From Endomychus coccineus (taxonomy: Eukaryota > Arthropoda > Insecta > Coleoptera > Endomychidae), in assembly GCA_958510875.1 (NCBI GenBank), contig OY294068.1, forward strand, positions 12,811,282 through 12,875,281: a DNA stretch of 64,000 nucleotides. Reading direction: 5' to 3'. Within the stretch, counting starts at the first letter, position 1; the number at the start of each line of letters is the position of its first letter. A program made the position numbers and the translations under genes. Of the stretch, positions 11,700-21,762 are shown in pieces. A model generated the notes under the pieces. It did not search any database and had not been told where the DNA came from. It saw only the letters and a program-made list of their open reading frames with translations.

Positions 11700-12285
11700 A
11701 CTAACACGAATGTCGATCTTTCAATCAGTTTTTACTGGAACTGAGCTTTTACTTTTGCATGTTCTTGTCCTTGCTTTCTATATGCGTTTATTTCTAAGAG
11801 ATTTGCAAATATCATCTTGGGATTGTAATAAAGTTTTGTCAGACTTTCTTCTATTATGATTCGAGAAAACAATATTATCAGTAATGTTTATATATCACTT
11901 GGACATTTATTTTAATAAAAAAGTAAATGATACCTTTTACGGATGGTATTCTTTAGCGTGAATTAGAAATAACAGTCTCCGATATTTTCTCTGTCAGACA
12001 GTTTTATCAATTTACAAGCTCAGACAGGGTTTGTTAGTTTTCGCATTGCATGCATACGAAGTTCGATTCAGCATTACATGGAATCAGCGTTCCAGAAACA
12101 GGATGTTTATAATTTGATACGTGATGTTACGGAAATAGGATAAGAACTGGACCAGAATAACTTATATTAAATTAAAGAAATTGAAAACGAGTGGAAATGT
12201 TTCGCAACTATGAAAGTCGAATTTTACGGAGTTGGAAATACCTAAAATCGTGAAATCGTTTCGTAAACTTTAAATACCCTTGAAC
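11700..12285. other. unassigned spacer
   Basis: Nothing recognised. Confidence 0.45.
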
Positions 12286-13190
12286 TGCCCCCGATGATTT
12301 GTGGTCGTACCAGCCGTCGTCGTTCAGTGCAGTTGTTGGAGAGCTGGTTCTATCAAATCAATTTCCAGGTTATACATGTCAACCTTTCTAATAATCACAT
12401 ACCCATTGCACTACTATTTGTGATTTCTAGAGTGATAGAAAAAACAATCAATATCGAGATCATCCAATACCTAGAGAGCTCTAAAATTGTAAAAGTCTCA
12501 ATTTGGTCAACAGATACCAACAGGACACCTATTGAAAAATATGGGAATTCTGTAACTGGAGCATTGGATATCTTCAAAGCATTCGACCGATTCAGCATCA
12601 AGGCCTTCTTGGGAAAGCTTCGTCATATGGTTCTGCTGGCGGCCCAACTATCTGTCAGGTAGATGGAGTCTTATCCGATACAATGGCTATTATCGCTGGT
12701 ATTCCGCAGTGAACTGTCTTGTCACCAACTCTGTTTTACTCCAAATCAACGATTGGTTAGAAGTGACCTCCTGTTGCGTCCATAAATTTGCGGATGATAT
12801 TATACTTCATACCAGTGCCTCCTCTAGAGCCCATATATCATACAATGAAGCGAGAGGTGTAAGATGGAGACAGGCCGAAGTAATAAATGATGATCTGGCT
12901 ATACTTCTGAAATGACGATCCAATAATTTAATCAATGGAACCAATAATCTGAGCTTTTATCCTCTTCAGGAAGGCGGTTTGAACAATCCCTAATACGATG
13001 ATGCCAGGTACAACTATTCCTATGAACTTCTCCATACCCACGCTCGGTATAACCACCAACACCACCCTTTCATGAGACGATCACTTGGGGTTCATTGGGA
13101 AAACCACTTGACACAAAAGTTTGGTTTTCTATTCCATTCCAAGAGATACTTTACACCCAGCAGCTTCTCATGATCTACGGTTACTGAACT
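12286..13190 (+). mobile_element. Jockey-type reverse transcriptase, degenerate copy
   Basis: Plus-strand RT of a Jockey-like non-LTR element, same family as 35.3-36.15 kb. Blocks in order: LSNNHIPIALLFVISRVIEK near 12390, ALDIFKAFDRF near 12565 (motif A), a degraded PQG block with a stop near 12710, and KFADDIILHTSAS near 12785, whose FADD catalytic box is intact. Remnants of the connection domain follow (matching ...SMLGITLSG and ...QLLIIYKAQ of the sister copy). Multiple stops and frameshifts; no endonuclease and no defined 3' end. Confidence 0.82.
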
Positions 13191-13199
13191 TCAATAGAT

Positions 13200-13632
13200 A
13201 ATCTGAACTCCAATAGGATAATAAGTTGAGAATCATTACGAAGAGTTTTTTAGGAATATGGTATGTTGCACAATTATGAAATTCATCATAAGCACATTCT
13301 CTTACAAGACCAAACTGCACTAACTCAGATCTATAGAACCTCGAAAAACGAATCGACCAGAATTTATAACCATGTTCCGCAAAATCTCGATCACAGGAGT
13401 TTCAAAAATGCACTAAAATCACATCTTATAGAAAAATTTACTCCAAATCGAAATATTTTAATACTCAGCTATAACTCACCTTTTGCAACACTTCTTTCGA
13501 AAATACTATTTAAATAAATACGTGGCGTTATCTTAATTTCGTACATATCTGTCCTGAAGTATTCTATACCATACTTCTCTTGGTCTAGTGAATGAAGATT
13601 ATTTATTATTACTATAATTATTATTATGTCTT
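13200..13632 (+). mobile_element. CR1-like retrotransposon 3' end
   Basis: The frame at 13263-13517 ends like the C-terminus of CR1/Jockey RT proteins: RIYNHVPQNL, then SFKNALKSHLIEKF. It is followed by about 80 bp of UTR and an A+T trinucleotide tail (attatttattattactataa, 13597-13628). The RT core is missing through 5' truncation. Confidence 0.6.
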
Positions 13633-13639
13633 TTGGTAT

Positions 13640-14850
13640 GTGACATTAGTTGATTCTTCTTGCCGTTACAATATATGCAACAGGTAAAGCTAAGAATAAA
13701 ATCTTACGTTAGTGGCAGCATGGTTGGAACGAAAACATTTGATTCACAAAATAGCAATCCTATTATGGTTGATTATATGCTTATATCTCATTGGAAATGA
13801 CTAGCAGCTGCCAAGAAATGAATTCTAAAAACAGCTATTTTTCTATCAAATCTTTCCAGCTCAGAATCGCATCAAAACTACTGATTTCCACAACGGCACC
13901 TGTAATTTCGTTATCGGTGCCTGTTTGTGGTATTTTGGGTATTTTCCGTGAACAAAATCGCTGATTCTATGAGAAGTAAAATGGCAACTGATCTCGAGAA
14001 TTTTATGTGTTTATTATATCTTTTCACAACTGGATTTTGGATCGAAATTTCAGATTTTTCAATCAACAACTGTGTATCATCAAACTGTTTCCTTCGCGAA
14101 CGTATCTTATTTTGCTCTCTCTTCATGTCTTTACAGAACCTTACAAGTTTTGTTCTGGTCACTATACTGCTGAAAATGAAAGAGGAAGTTGTGATACCTG
14201 ATACTTAGTATCATGATGATTAAACCTATAAGAATTCACTAATGTCTCGAGCTGCATTCTATGTATTTGGATTGTTATTTGAAAGGAAGGTAATGAAGCT
14301 TCAAAATAATGTAGTATTGGCTACGGCTCTCCACTTTAAATATATCGTATATTCGAATAATTATTCGTTGAGTAATATCCTGTATGGCAGCATTGAATCC
14401 AGCTAATCGTTTCATCTTAATGGAAAAACTGGCTTTAAACATTTATGAAAGAGAAAACAATAGAATTACGACCAGTGATATCTTTTATAATAAAGGACCA
14501 TTTATAAATCGAAATCCATTTATTTTGTAGATAGATAGTAATGTAATTTGAAATAACTCCGCAACGTCGTAAAAGTATATTCACATTCTATATACTATCT
14601 CATGCATTGCTACTATTCTAATATTGTGGTTGATGGTCGAGTTTAACATTTCTAAGCGTTTTTTAAACTGCTGGAGGAAATTACTAATAGAGTTTTTAAT
14701 GTTATGGTATTTCCAAATGTGACAATCGATCTGATATATTGATTTAGGTTTTATCAGCTTACATGGTACTTTCTAAAATCACTATTACTTGTTGCGGAAT
14801 GAAAATGCTTACTCGTGTTAGTTATTTTATTCTGTGCGTCCAAATTACCT
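13640..14850. other. unassigned spacer
   Basis: Overlapping frames of 83-93 codons occur on both strands at 13911-14208. Neither has a recognisable motif and they are antisense to each other, so neither is called. Confidence 0.4.
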
Positions 14851-14859
14851 TTGACTTAG

Positions 14860-15285
14860 ATGGGTTGGCAAACACGATTCCTCTGCATAAGTCTAATAGC
14901 TTCAAACGATGTACTGGGATATCAAAAATTACATATCGAATATGTAAGTTGTATAATGAAGTCCCGATGTATAATATACTGACCGATGAAAATCAAGTGA
15001 GATAGTTCATTAGGTACCTATGTATCATTTTTAATAAGCTAGTAATTTCAAAATATTATAATGACAGAAACTAGATTAAGTTAGAATGTAGGCCTCCCGT
15101 GCATATTACCGGTATTTATTATTTTAGGGTTTAAGTGGTAGATCGAGGGGTGGTTCGCTGTCTTCTTGAACTTCTCCCTAAGATTTCCAATTTAGTTCAT
15201 AGTAATATTCTGTTAATGTAATATAGGAATTGTAACAACTATTTTGTGGAAATAAAGATGTTTTATTATTATTATTATTATCATT
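14860..15285 (+). mobile_element. CR1-like retrotransposon 3' end (second copy)
   Basis: SNSFKRCTGISKI and YRICKLYNEVP near 14900-14970 resemble the last segment of CR1-type RT proteins (usual form: ...YNxLP). The 3' UTR ends with aataaag and an (ATT)n tail at 15259-15282. No upstream RT. Weaker than the 13.2 kb copy. Confidence 0.5.
15259..15282 (+). repeat. (TTA)n microsatellite tail
   Basis: ttttattattattattatta follows the aataaag signal; it is the simple-repeat tail of the retrotransposon. Confidence 0.8.
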
Positions 15286-15289
15286 TAAG

Positions 15290-16100
15290 ACTAAGATTAT
15301 GTTGTTGATGAATAATATTCTCAAAAGTTCAGCAGTATTCCAAGATAATATGGATTGCGTTTCCATTTTCGAACATAATTGGTACTAAATAATTTCGTTA
15401 TTTCCGTCGAATGAACTGACACATTATACAAATTCGATTAGTGTACTACCGGCATAAATATTCAATAGAGATTGATATCAATTTTCCGTTGAGCCCGAGC
15501 CTGACCAGTTCAGCAACTTGAAGAGAGGGTGTAGGTTTCATTCTAAGCGTAAAATAACCACTTATTACAAAGCACCCATAGATAAAATACCCAATTAAAT
15601 TACGTTTTAGTCACCCTGCAGCCTGGAGATGTTATCTCAATTTATTAGTTATTTAACAACTTTCCACGTCTCATTGCCAGACACATTGTAATCTTGAGAT
15701 ATGTGGTAGAACTTCTACACTTTAATCAACATACCAAGCGTTGACATATACGACGATCTGTACGTTGCTTTGATTATGTTCGTCTGTAGATACTAAAATT
15801 AATAAAGTTCACCCGAGCATTTTGCATTATGCACTTCAGCATAATTTCGACATCGGTAGATACAAGTAACTAGGAACTATTTGAAAGGAGTGACATTCTT
15901 GTACAGAATGAACAATATTCACAGCGGAGATTGTTGCTTCCTCCATTGTTTGTTCAAGATTTGGGGATAAGTCAAGTCTAAAATATCAATTAACTGTAAT
16001 CCGTAGATACTTCCCTCTCCAGTAGAAACCGAAGATGGGTAAAAAATAGCCGTTTCGCAGTCTGTAAGTTAGGAATGTACGCTATGATACCGAAAGCTAA
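15290..16100. other. unassigned spacer
   Basis: Nothing recognised. Confidence 0.4.
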
Positions 16101-16104
16101 TTCA

Positions 16105-16600
16105 GTATATCATCATCTTCATAAAGGGGTAGGGGTTAACACCTAGATACACTTAGGGCGCTGATTGGGCCCAGTGTGCGCCACACGATCAATATCCTAT
16201 TCTATTCTAGCAGGTGTGTGGATTGCCAGGAACCCAGAATATTGCTTTCGGCGACTTCCATGAGTTCCTCTGGAAGCAGTTGTGCTTCGCTGAAGTAACG
16301 ATGTCTGAGGAATGTCGAAGCTGGGCATTCCAACAGGATGTGTGGGAGTTACGTCCATCTCTCTGCATTTTCTACATACAGAGTGATCTTCGATGCCCAT
16401 GATATGGAGGTGTTTGTTAAGAAAAAGGAGTTTTTTTGGATAGCATATGCTCTTTGATGAAAAACTTGGCCCGCCTTTTGCGTGCATGCCCAAAAGGATG
16501 CGGATGCCTTCTTCACTCGATATTCGCGATGTTTTCTCCAGCTCAGCTTCAAGTCTAGGATTACTCCCAGAAACTCCATTGACCCCTTAATTTGCAAGAT
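16105..16600 (-). mobile_element. I-type retrotransposon 3' end with internal deletion
   Basis: Same family as 6805-7400, minus strand. From 16597 down: MEFLGVILDLKLSWRKHRE and VKKASASFWAC (the connection region after the RT), then an abrupt jump to NKHLHIMGIEDHSVCRKC (the C-terminal zinc-knuckle region). RNase H is deleted in between. The 3' UTR (tgggcccagtgtgcgcc on the plus strand) and a cat/ctt terminal run at 16105-16120 match the sister copies. Confidence 0.8.
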
Positions 16601-16985
16601 CGAGTGTTTCTATTGACCCCACTCTAACTTCAAATCGGTCACAGTTCGCTAACAACTAATTTTCTTCTTCACTGGTATTCATATCACGAAAAATGATTAT
16701 ATTCACCTGAACAGTATGCTTTTTACTACAACTAACAAAAAAATTGACACGTGAACCTATTTTTTCAACACCTAACAAGCAAAGTTAATTCCGTACCAAA
16801 AATTTACCGAATGAACAACTGAATCTAGTTCTCAGTTGGGCAGTGTTACCAACTGTTTGAAACTCTGATTTTCGTATAGTTCGTTGGTTACGCTCTTGGA
16901 AATCGCTACGGAATTATAACATATTTTTCTTATTTTTTGTTACTATTCACCACACAGTTTCTATCAACCCCATTTTACGGTAGCT
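16601..16985. other. unassigned spacer
   Basis: Nothing recognised. Confidence 0.4.
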
Positions 16986-16989
16986 TGTA

Positions 16990-17290
16990 TTGAAGAATTG
17001 TGCTTTTTTTCACTATCGGAAGCACAGCATCGGGTTTTAGCTATTTACGATATGTTTCCAAGCCATGCTATAATTAATCATTATTTGTGAAATTATAACA
17101 ATAAAAACGGCTAGCACTAGTTAGAATAAAGTTTATATGTCGAACGATTCCTATTAATTTTTTCGTAAGTGCATGCAGGAACCCTAAAAATCAATTGTCA
17201 GTGTATTATTTCGTATTGTATTGACGTCACTGAATCTTGAAATGAGAAATTTGAGAAACGAATTCTCACTCTTCTTCTCTCTAAAACTGG
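16990..17290. repeat. dispersed repeat family R1, diverged copy
   Basis: Shares tatttacgatatgtttccaa, then gcta...aataatcattatttgtgaaattataac, ttttttcg and tgtattgac with 56430-56620. It ends in the block tgaatcttgaaatgagaaat, shared with 38.87, 47.41 and 56.70 kb. Non-coding; element class unknown. Confidence 0.55.
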
Positions 17291-17307
17291 AGTCTCACTC
17301 TCGCCAT

Positions 17308-17356
17308 GAGAAAGAGAGAGAGAGAGAGAGAGAGGGAGAGAGGGAGAGAGAGAGAC
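17308..17356 (+). repeat. (GA)n microsatellite
   Basis: Nearly pure GA run of about 49 bp with a few GG interruptions. Confidence 0.95.
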
Positions 17357-17359
17357 CGA

Positions 17360-18150
17360 GGAATTGTAGTTCTCAAACGAAGCACTAACGTTTGTGTCTG
17401 TACTGTCTGAAGATTACTTCCGTTTAGAATCCAACTCATAAATATCTATGAGGAAGCGTAAATATTGAAATATCTCGTGACTACCATGTTTACTTTTCCA
17501 TACACTTTTAATTGAACAGAATTCCGGCCGTTCATACATTTTTTATTGCAACAATTCCTACAAAATATTTTCCTAACGATAGTAAAATGTTTTATTTTCG
17601 TCATCAGATTGCATTTCTCAAACACAAAGGTTCATCTATAAATCAAAAGCAATTTCAACATTGCGGCTGTAATTTGTTATGTTGTTATTAAAGTCATAAA
17701 GCAGGTCACTCGATTCAATTGGGCCCAAGATAGTAATTTACGAGGCATGTTCTTCTTTTAACGCCTTGATAATCCTGTATTTATGGCTTTTTACCTACAC
17801 GGGTTACCGGTGGTTCTCTGTTTACAGAAGGTGTACTTTTCAAAATGATTCAATTTATTACCTTTATTATTTCACGTAATGACTTTTATTAACGTTCCAC
17901 GGTTTCGAGTGAGGCCTGTTCTTTTTTCACAACACGTTCGTAATAAAAGTTGCGATACGAAACACGGCGCTTCGTTAATTCTTTTATATTATTCATCGAC
18001 TTCGTCGTATTGTTTTAGTCTTCACAACTGTGTATTGTATTCGCTAGAGCTAGACGATTCTCTAAATCAATATTGCATTCATTCATTATGAATTCGTACC
18101 TGGAGCATTAATATTTGAATACAAAAAGTGTCTCAAAATAGGGTTTCGCT
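17360..18150. other. unassigned spacer
   Basis: Nothing recognised. The frame at 17879-18091 has no motif. Confidence 0.4.
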
Positions 18151-18153
18151 TTT

Positions 18154-18230
18154 AAGCTATTGCATATAGCTTTTATCGCGGGCTTTGAGCGCGGCGACCG
18201 AATCAAAAAATTCCGTAACGAAAAATAATG
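18154..18230 (+). mobile_element. isolated Helentron 5' end
   Basis: About 75 bp beginning aagctattgcatatagcttt and running through cgcgggctttgagcgcggcg to ttccgtaacgaaaaataa. Nearly identical to the 5' end of the element at 18539. It is followed by about 310 bp of unrelated sequence with no matching 3' end, so it is a truncated copy or the product of a local duplication. Confidence 0.7.
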
Positions 18231-18538
18231 TAAGACCTAAACACCTAACATGTGTCAGATTATTTAATTAATTTGAAGTTTCTAAAATTGATAAATTTCG
18301 CTATTTTATACGAATGTTATAACACTCTAGCACTTCACACTCCGGGATTTTCACGTGGCCTATCGAAATTAGAAGGTTCGAATTATCTAAAAACATAATT
18401 GCTTGAACTCCAGACGTCCTATGTAATTAGCTACGAACGAAATCATTTTGACATATGCCTCTAGGAGCTCGCTACGCGTCAGTTAGAGTTTATACGTTAG
18501 ACGCGCGTAGCAGAGACCTGAGAGTACCTGTTTCTATT

Positions 18539-19785
18539 AAGCTATTGCATATATTGCATATAGCTTTTATCGCGGGCTTTGAGCGCGGCGACCAAATCAA
18601 GAAATTCCGTAACGAAAAATAACAGGAACTCGTTTTGTTGCGCTCTCTCGGGTGACTAATATTGAAAAATTGTATATCACGACAAAAAACGATAATTCTA
18701 CATTCAAGTTTTATAATAATCGAAGGCAAGCTGCATCGACTGCATCTTTGTTGCAAGCATTCAAAAGACTGCCTTTAAATAGTGTTCAGACGACAGCTCA
18801 AAGTGTCTTAGATTTCATTAGTAATAGAAATGGCATTTCAATAATGACTTTCAATTGCCAAAGTCTAAAAAGTCACAAATACGATTTACAAGATTCATTT
18901 ACGAGACAAACAAATGTGTTACTTCTTACCGAAACTTGCATGGCGCATGATAATCTGATTGAAATACCTAATTTCAATTGTATTGTTCAATTCAAACGAG
19001 ATACTGTTCCAGAAGGTGTGGTAGCTATTTACCAAAATAATAATAATGTAACTAATATTATGATTCCAAATATTGAAATAAATATTGCACACGTTAGCGA
19101 TGTTATTGTTAGGCGCTCATTTTTTGGGGATATTTGTGCGTGCTTATTCAAACTTAGAAATGGCCTACACATAGTCATGGTAGCAATTTACATTTCTCCG
19201 AATCCAAAATTGGACGAAGTAGAGCATTTTATTCATCGCGCTTTACTGGAGTACACTGAAGAAGGGTCGAAAATACTTGGTACAAATGGTAATAAATTTC
19301 CACTTATCTTGGCTGGCGATTTCAACATCAACTTCGCTGATAAAAAATCAGAGGGGTTGACAACTTTTCTTTCGGAAAAATTGAATCTGAAAATGAATAA
19401 TGATCCACAAGAATCCACAACAAAATATGGGGCCACCATTGACGCGGTATTTCCCAGATATTCAGAGGATATCAAGTCTCAAACTTATGTCTCTTATTTC
19501 AGTTACCATAAACCTATAGTTTCAATGATAACAAATTCCTGAATAACCTACATGTATTGTAAGATAATTAAAATATTTTAAACGATATTAACTTCTCATT
19601 TATTCAATAAAAGAAAACAAATTGTTTTCTTATCGGTCACCACGCTCAAAAAGTGTAACTTGAATTAATATCAAAGAAAAAAAATACTGCATAAATTAAA
19701 AATAAATAAATAATTATAATTGCATAAGTTGAGAAAAAATGCTATGCAATAGCTTCACCGCGGCAGCCCCCGAGTGCCACACGTT
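18539..19785 (+). mobile_element. internally deleted Helentron
   Basis: Rolling-circle transposon of the Helentron type. The 5' end (aagctattgcatatattgca, then the GC-rich block to about 18623) is joined directly to the last few codons of a Rep-helicase gene, so most of that gene is gone. An endonuclease domain follows (separate entry). Near the 3' end, tgctatgcaatagctt (19740-19755) is the inverse of the 5' aagctattgcata, giving the short asymmetric terminal repeats known for Helentrons. A GC-rich terminus, caccgcggcagcccccgagt, and gccacacg (to 19782) follow. No target duplication is expected for this class. Confidence 0.82.
18631..19542 (+). pseudogene. Helentron helicase C-terminus fused to EEP endonuclease
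   Basis: Open frame without its true start. It begins RFVALSRVTNIEKLYI, the last conserved motif of a PIF1-type helicase, so the GTG at 18652 is not a start. It then carries an endonuclease/exonuclease/phosphatase domain, counting from GTG 18652: Asn near 68 (FNCQSL), Glu 95 (LTET), Asp 223/Asn 225 (AGDFNIN), Asp 264 (TIDAVF) and His 286 (FSYHKP). All expected metal and catalytic positions are present over 296 codons, ending with a stop at 19540. The downstream aataaaa near 19606 could serve for polyadenylation. Helentrons are known to carry such a domain after the helicase. The rolling-circle Rep domain is absent, so it cannot act alone. Confidence 0.85.
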
Positions 19786-19789
19786 TTTA

Positions 19790-20300
19790 GGTTTTATTTT
19801 ACTCTGCTATCTTCAGTTTCACAAAAAACTTTATTGCTAACTTGAAAATACATTCATTGAGAATTTATGTATGGAAAATGATATCATCTGCATGTCGTCC
19901 AATTTGCAACTGGCACTTCCAAGGGATGCCTCACGTTTTCCATTACTCTTGTATAGAAATCAGATTATCGGGCTTCTGGTGTGCCAGTCGATGTCGCCCC
20001 TCCTGGATATCAGTTTTTCTTAATATTTGATGTGTATCTAGTAGCCTCATCTTGCTGGAACAACTATCACTTATTAAACCCATCAAATTCTTGGACAACA
20101 TGGCAAAAAAATTAAGGACTATTGTGGTATGTCTGTCAAAATTTACATTAACTGATTGTCCTTAGTTATCTTCAAAATCTATAGGCTCATCGCTTCTGGG
20201 GTATATTGTTGCCCAAACAGTCACTGTAGGGCTATGTAATGAATTTGTTTCTCCCGTGGATCATCTTGATCATGTGCGAAGTAGAATTTCCAAATTTGGA
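19790..20300. other. unassigned spacer
   Basis: Nothing recognised. The frame at 19842-20030 lacks motifs. Confidence 0.4.
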
Positions 20301-20305
20301 GAAGG

Positions 20306-20412
20306 TAATATCCCAAATAATCTAAACCCTGACTCAAGATATTACCTTCCCAACATATGAAAACACATCTCTAAAAGGTCCACTTCATACACGATCACAC
20401 AACAGTGTGATC
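20306..20412. repeat. host repeat shared with 50977-51075
   Basis: Blocks ccaaataatctaaaccctga, attacctt(c/t)ccaacat and cacgatcacacaac match 50977-51075. In both places the block lies upstream of a hAT insertion. Probably part of a Penelope-like element's terminal or flanking region. Confidence 0.6.
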
Positions 20413-20572
20413 TATCACCAGAGTAGTAATCACCGGAACGATGTCAGTAAACTAGCTGCGCGGAATTTTCACTTATAATCTCCCTAGTGCTTGAATTATT
20501 TCCGAAAATTTTTCCAGATATTAATTCAAGGACGCGGGGGATTCGGTAAGAAAATAATAGTAGAAAAAACAA

Positions 20573-20875
20573 ACACTTTAGTAACATAGAGGGCATTCAG
20601 TTTTTCGAACAGAATATTTAACCCTTTTGTTACATTTCATTTAACATTACTAAACTCTGAGGAAAAAGTTTTTGTTGTGAAAAATGATGCCAATAGATGG
20701 TTTGAATGATTCTATAATATTCCAGTTTTGGTTAGTATTATTTGTGAAAAAAAAATGTTCCTCTTACTTTAGTAACATAGGAGGCATCCAATTTTTCAGC
20801 TCAAACATTTATCTTTGGACTACAACTAACTTAATGCTACTAAAATATAAGGAAAGTACGTTTTTGTAAAAAAAC
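20573..20875. repeat. diverged tandem duplication (~189-bp period)
   Basis: acttt-agtaacata-gaggcat-c-(a/g)-tttttc recurs at 20573 and 20762. Both units end in aaggaaa/aggaaaaagt...tttttgt. Non-coding. Confidence 0.6.
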
Positions 20876-21036
20876 GATAAGGATATCCGGCGTCTATGGC
20901 AGTCTTTTAATGATTCGTAATAAAACATAACCACAAACAAGTAGGCTTAGTCTTGTGATGTCAAAATCGTCTCTGCTATACGTCACGTCGACAGCTGTTT
21001 CTTAAACGTGCTTCTTTAGTTCACAATAATTAAATC

Positions 21037-21425
21037 ATGGCAGTAAACAATCAAGAAACTAATTTTAAGCCCTATGGTGTTTGTAAATCTTGCTCTGAAA
21101 TAGGGGACATTAATATGTCTCATAAAAATTCAAAGTATTTGCAATGTTTAATGGAAAAAACTGAATTGAATCCCCATCAAGAAAACCTTTTCTCAGCTAT
21201 CCAGAAGATTTTGGAGGAAGATATCCCATCCTTTTTAAGAAAAAACAGAATTCAGCAGAAATTGCTTCCAAATATTACATCTATTATATTAAACATAGAC
21301 ATCTGATAGAAGTGGAAAGGGAAGATAACCAGTATCCTTGTTATTCTCCATTACGAAGAGAAGATTTCCAATCAGAATTCCAAAAATATTTAGCCTTAAT
21401 GAAAGAAACATTTGGTAAATGAATA
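21037..21425 (+). pseudogene. small unknown gene, one frameshift in an A-run
   Basis: ATG at 21037 starts MAVNNQETNFKPYGVCKSCS and runs open to about 21245. There an A6 run (21240-21245) precedes a switch of frame. One extra A would continue the protein as NSAEIASKYYIYYIKHRHLI and on to KYLALMKETFGK with a stop near 21421, about 128 residues in all. An aataaaa signal follows near 21452. In the annotated frame it stops after 89 codons. I do not recognise the protein. Open on both sides of the shift, with a start and a polyadenylation-type signal. Could be a host gene, a processed copy or a mobile-element accessory frame. Confidence 0.45.
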
Positions 21426-21719
21426 TTTGTATTTATTTAGTATTATAAAATGAATAAAAACATTAAATACCAAAATTTGACCCTGCATACTGATTTTCGG
21501 ATCATACGATATCTGTCAAGAAAAAATTTCCACTTATTAATTTTGTTCGCCTAGCTTGGCAGGAGGAGAAAAATTTCCGAAAAATTTGAAGGTTGTCATT
21601 GGTAACTGTCGAAATGAAAGTGTGTGATTGGCTTAGAATGACAGGTGTGAAATTTTCACTTATATATACCGCTATAGAAACCATACGAATGAGTTGCAGT
21701 TGAAGCCTTAAGCCTACCC

Positions 21720-21762
21720 TGAAGATGGCACCTGTAGTGATTGGCAAAAGGTCGGTATTGAC
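21720..21762 (+). other. hammerhead-like core in Penelope-type flank, interrupted by hAT
   Basis: ctgaagatggcacctgtag...ggcaaaaggtcgg has the layout CTGAnGA-stem-GAAA of a hammerhead ribozyme, with the GAAA box degraded. The sister site at 51190-51226 reads ctgaagatgcc...ggcggaacgtcgg. Penelope-like elements are known to carry hammerhead motifs. The stem III/cleavage side continues beyond the transposon at 24616. Function here is unlikely, given the mutated core and the insertion. Confidence 0.4.
21755..21762 (+). repeat. 8-bp target site duplication, left
   Basis: gtattgac directly precedes the hAT left end and is repeated exactly at 24616-24623. Confidence 0.95.

Noticed and set aside
13911..14208. 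Overlapping sense and antisense frames of 83-93 codons
   Set aside because: No motif on either strand; mutual antisense overlap suggests chance.
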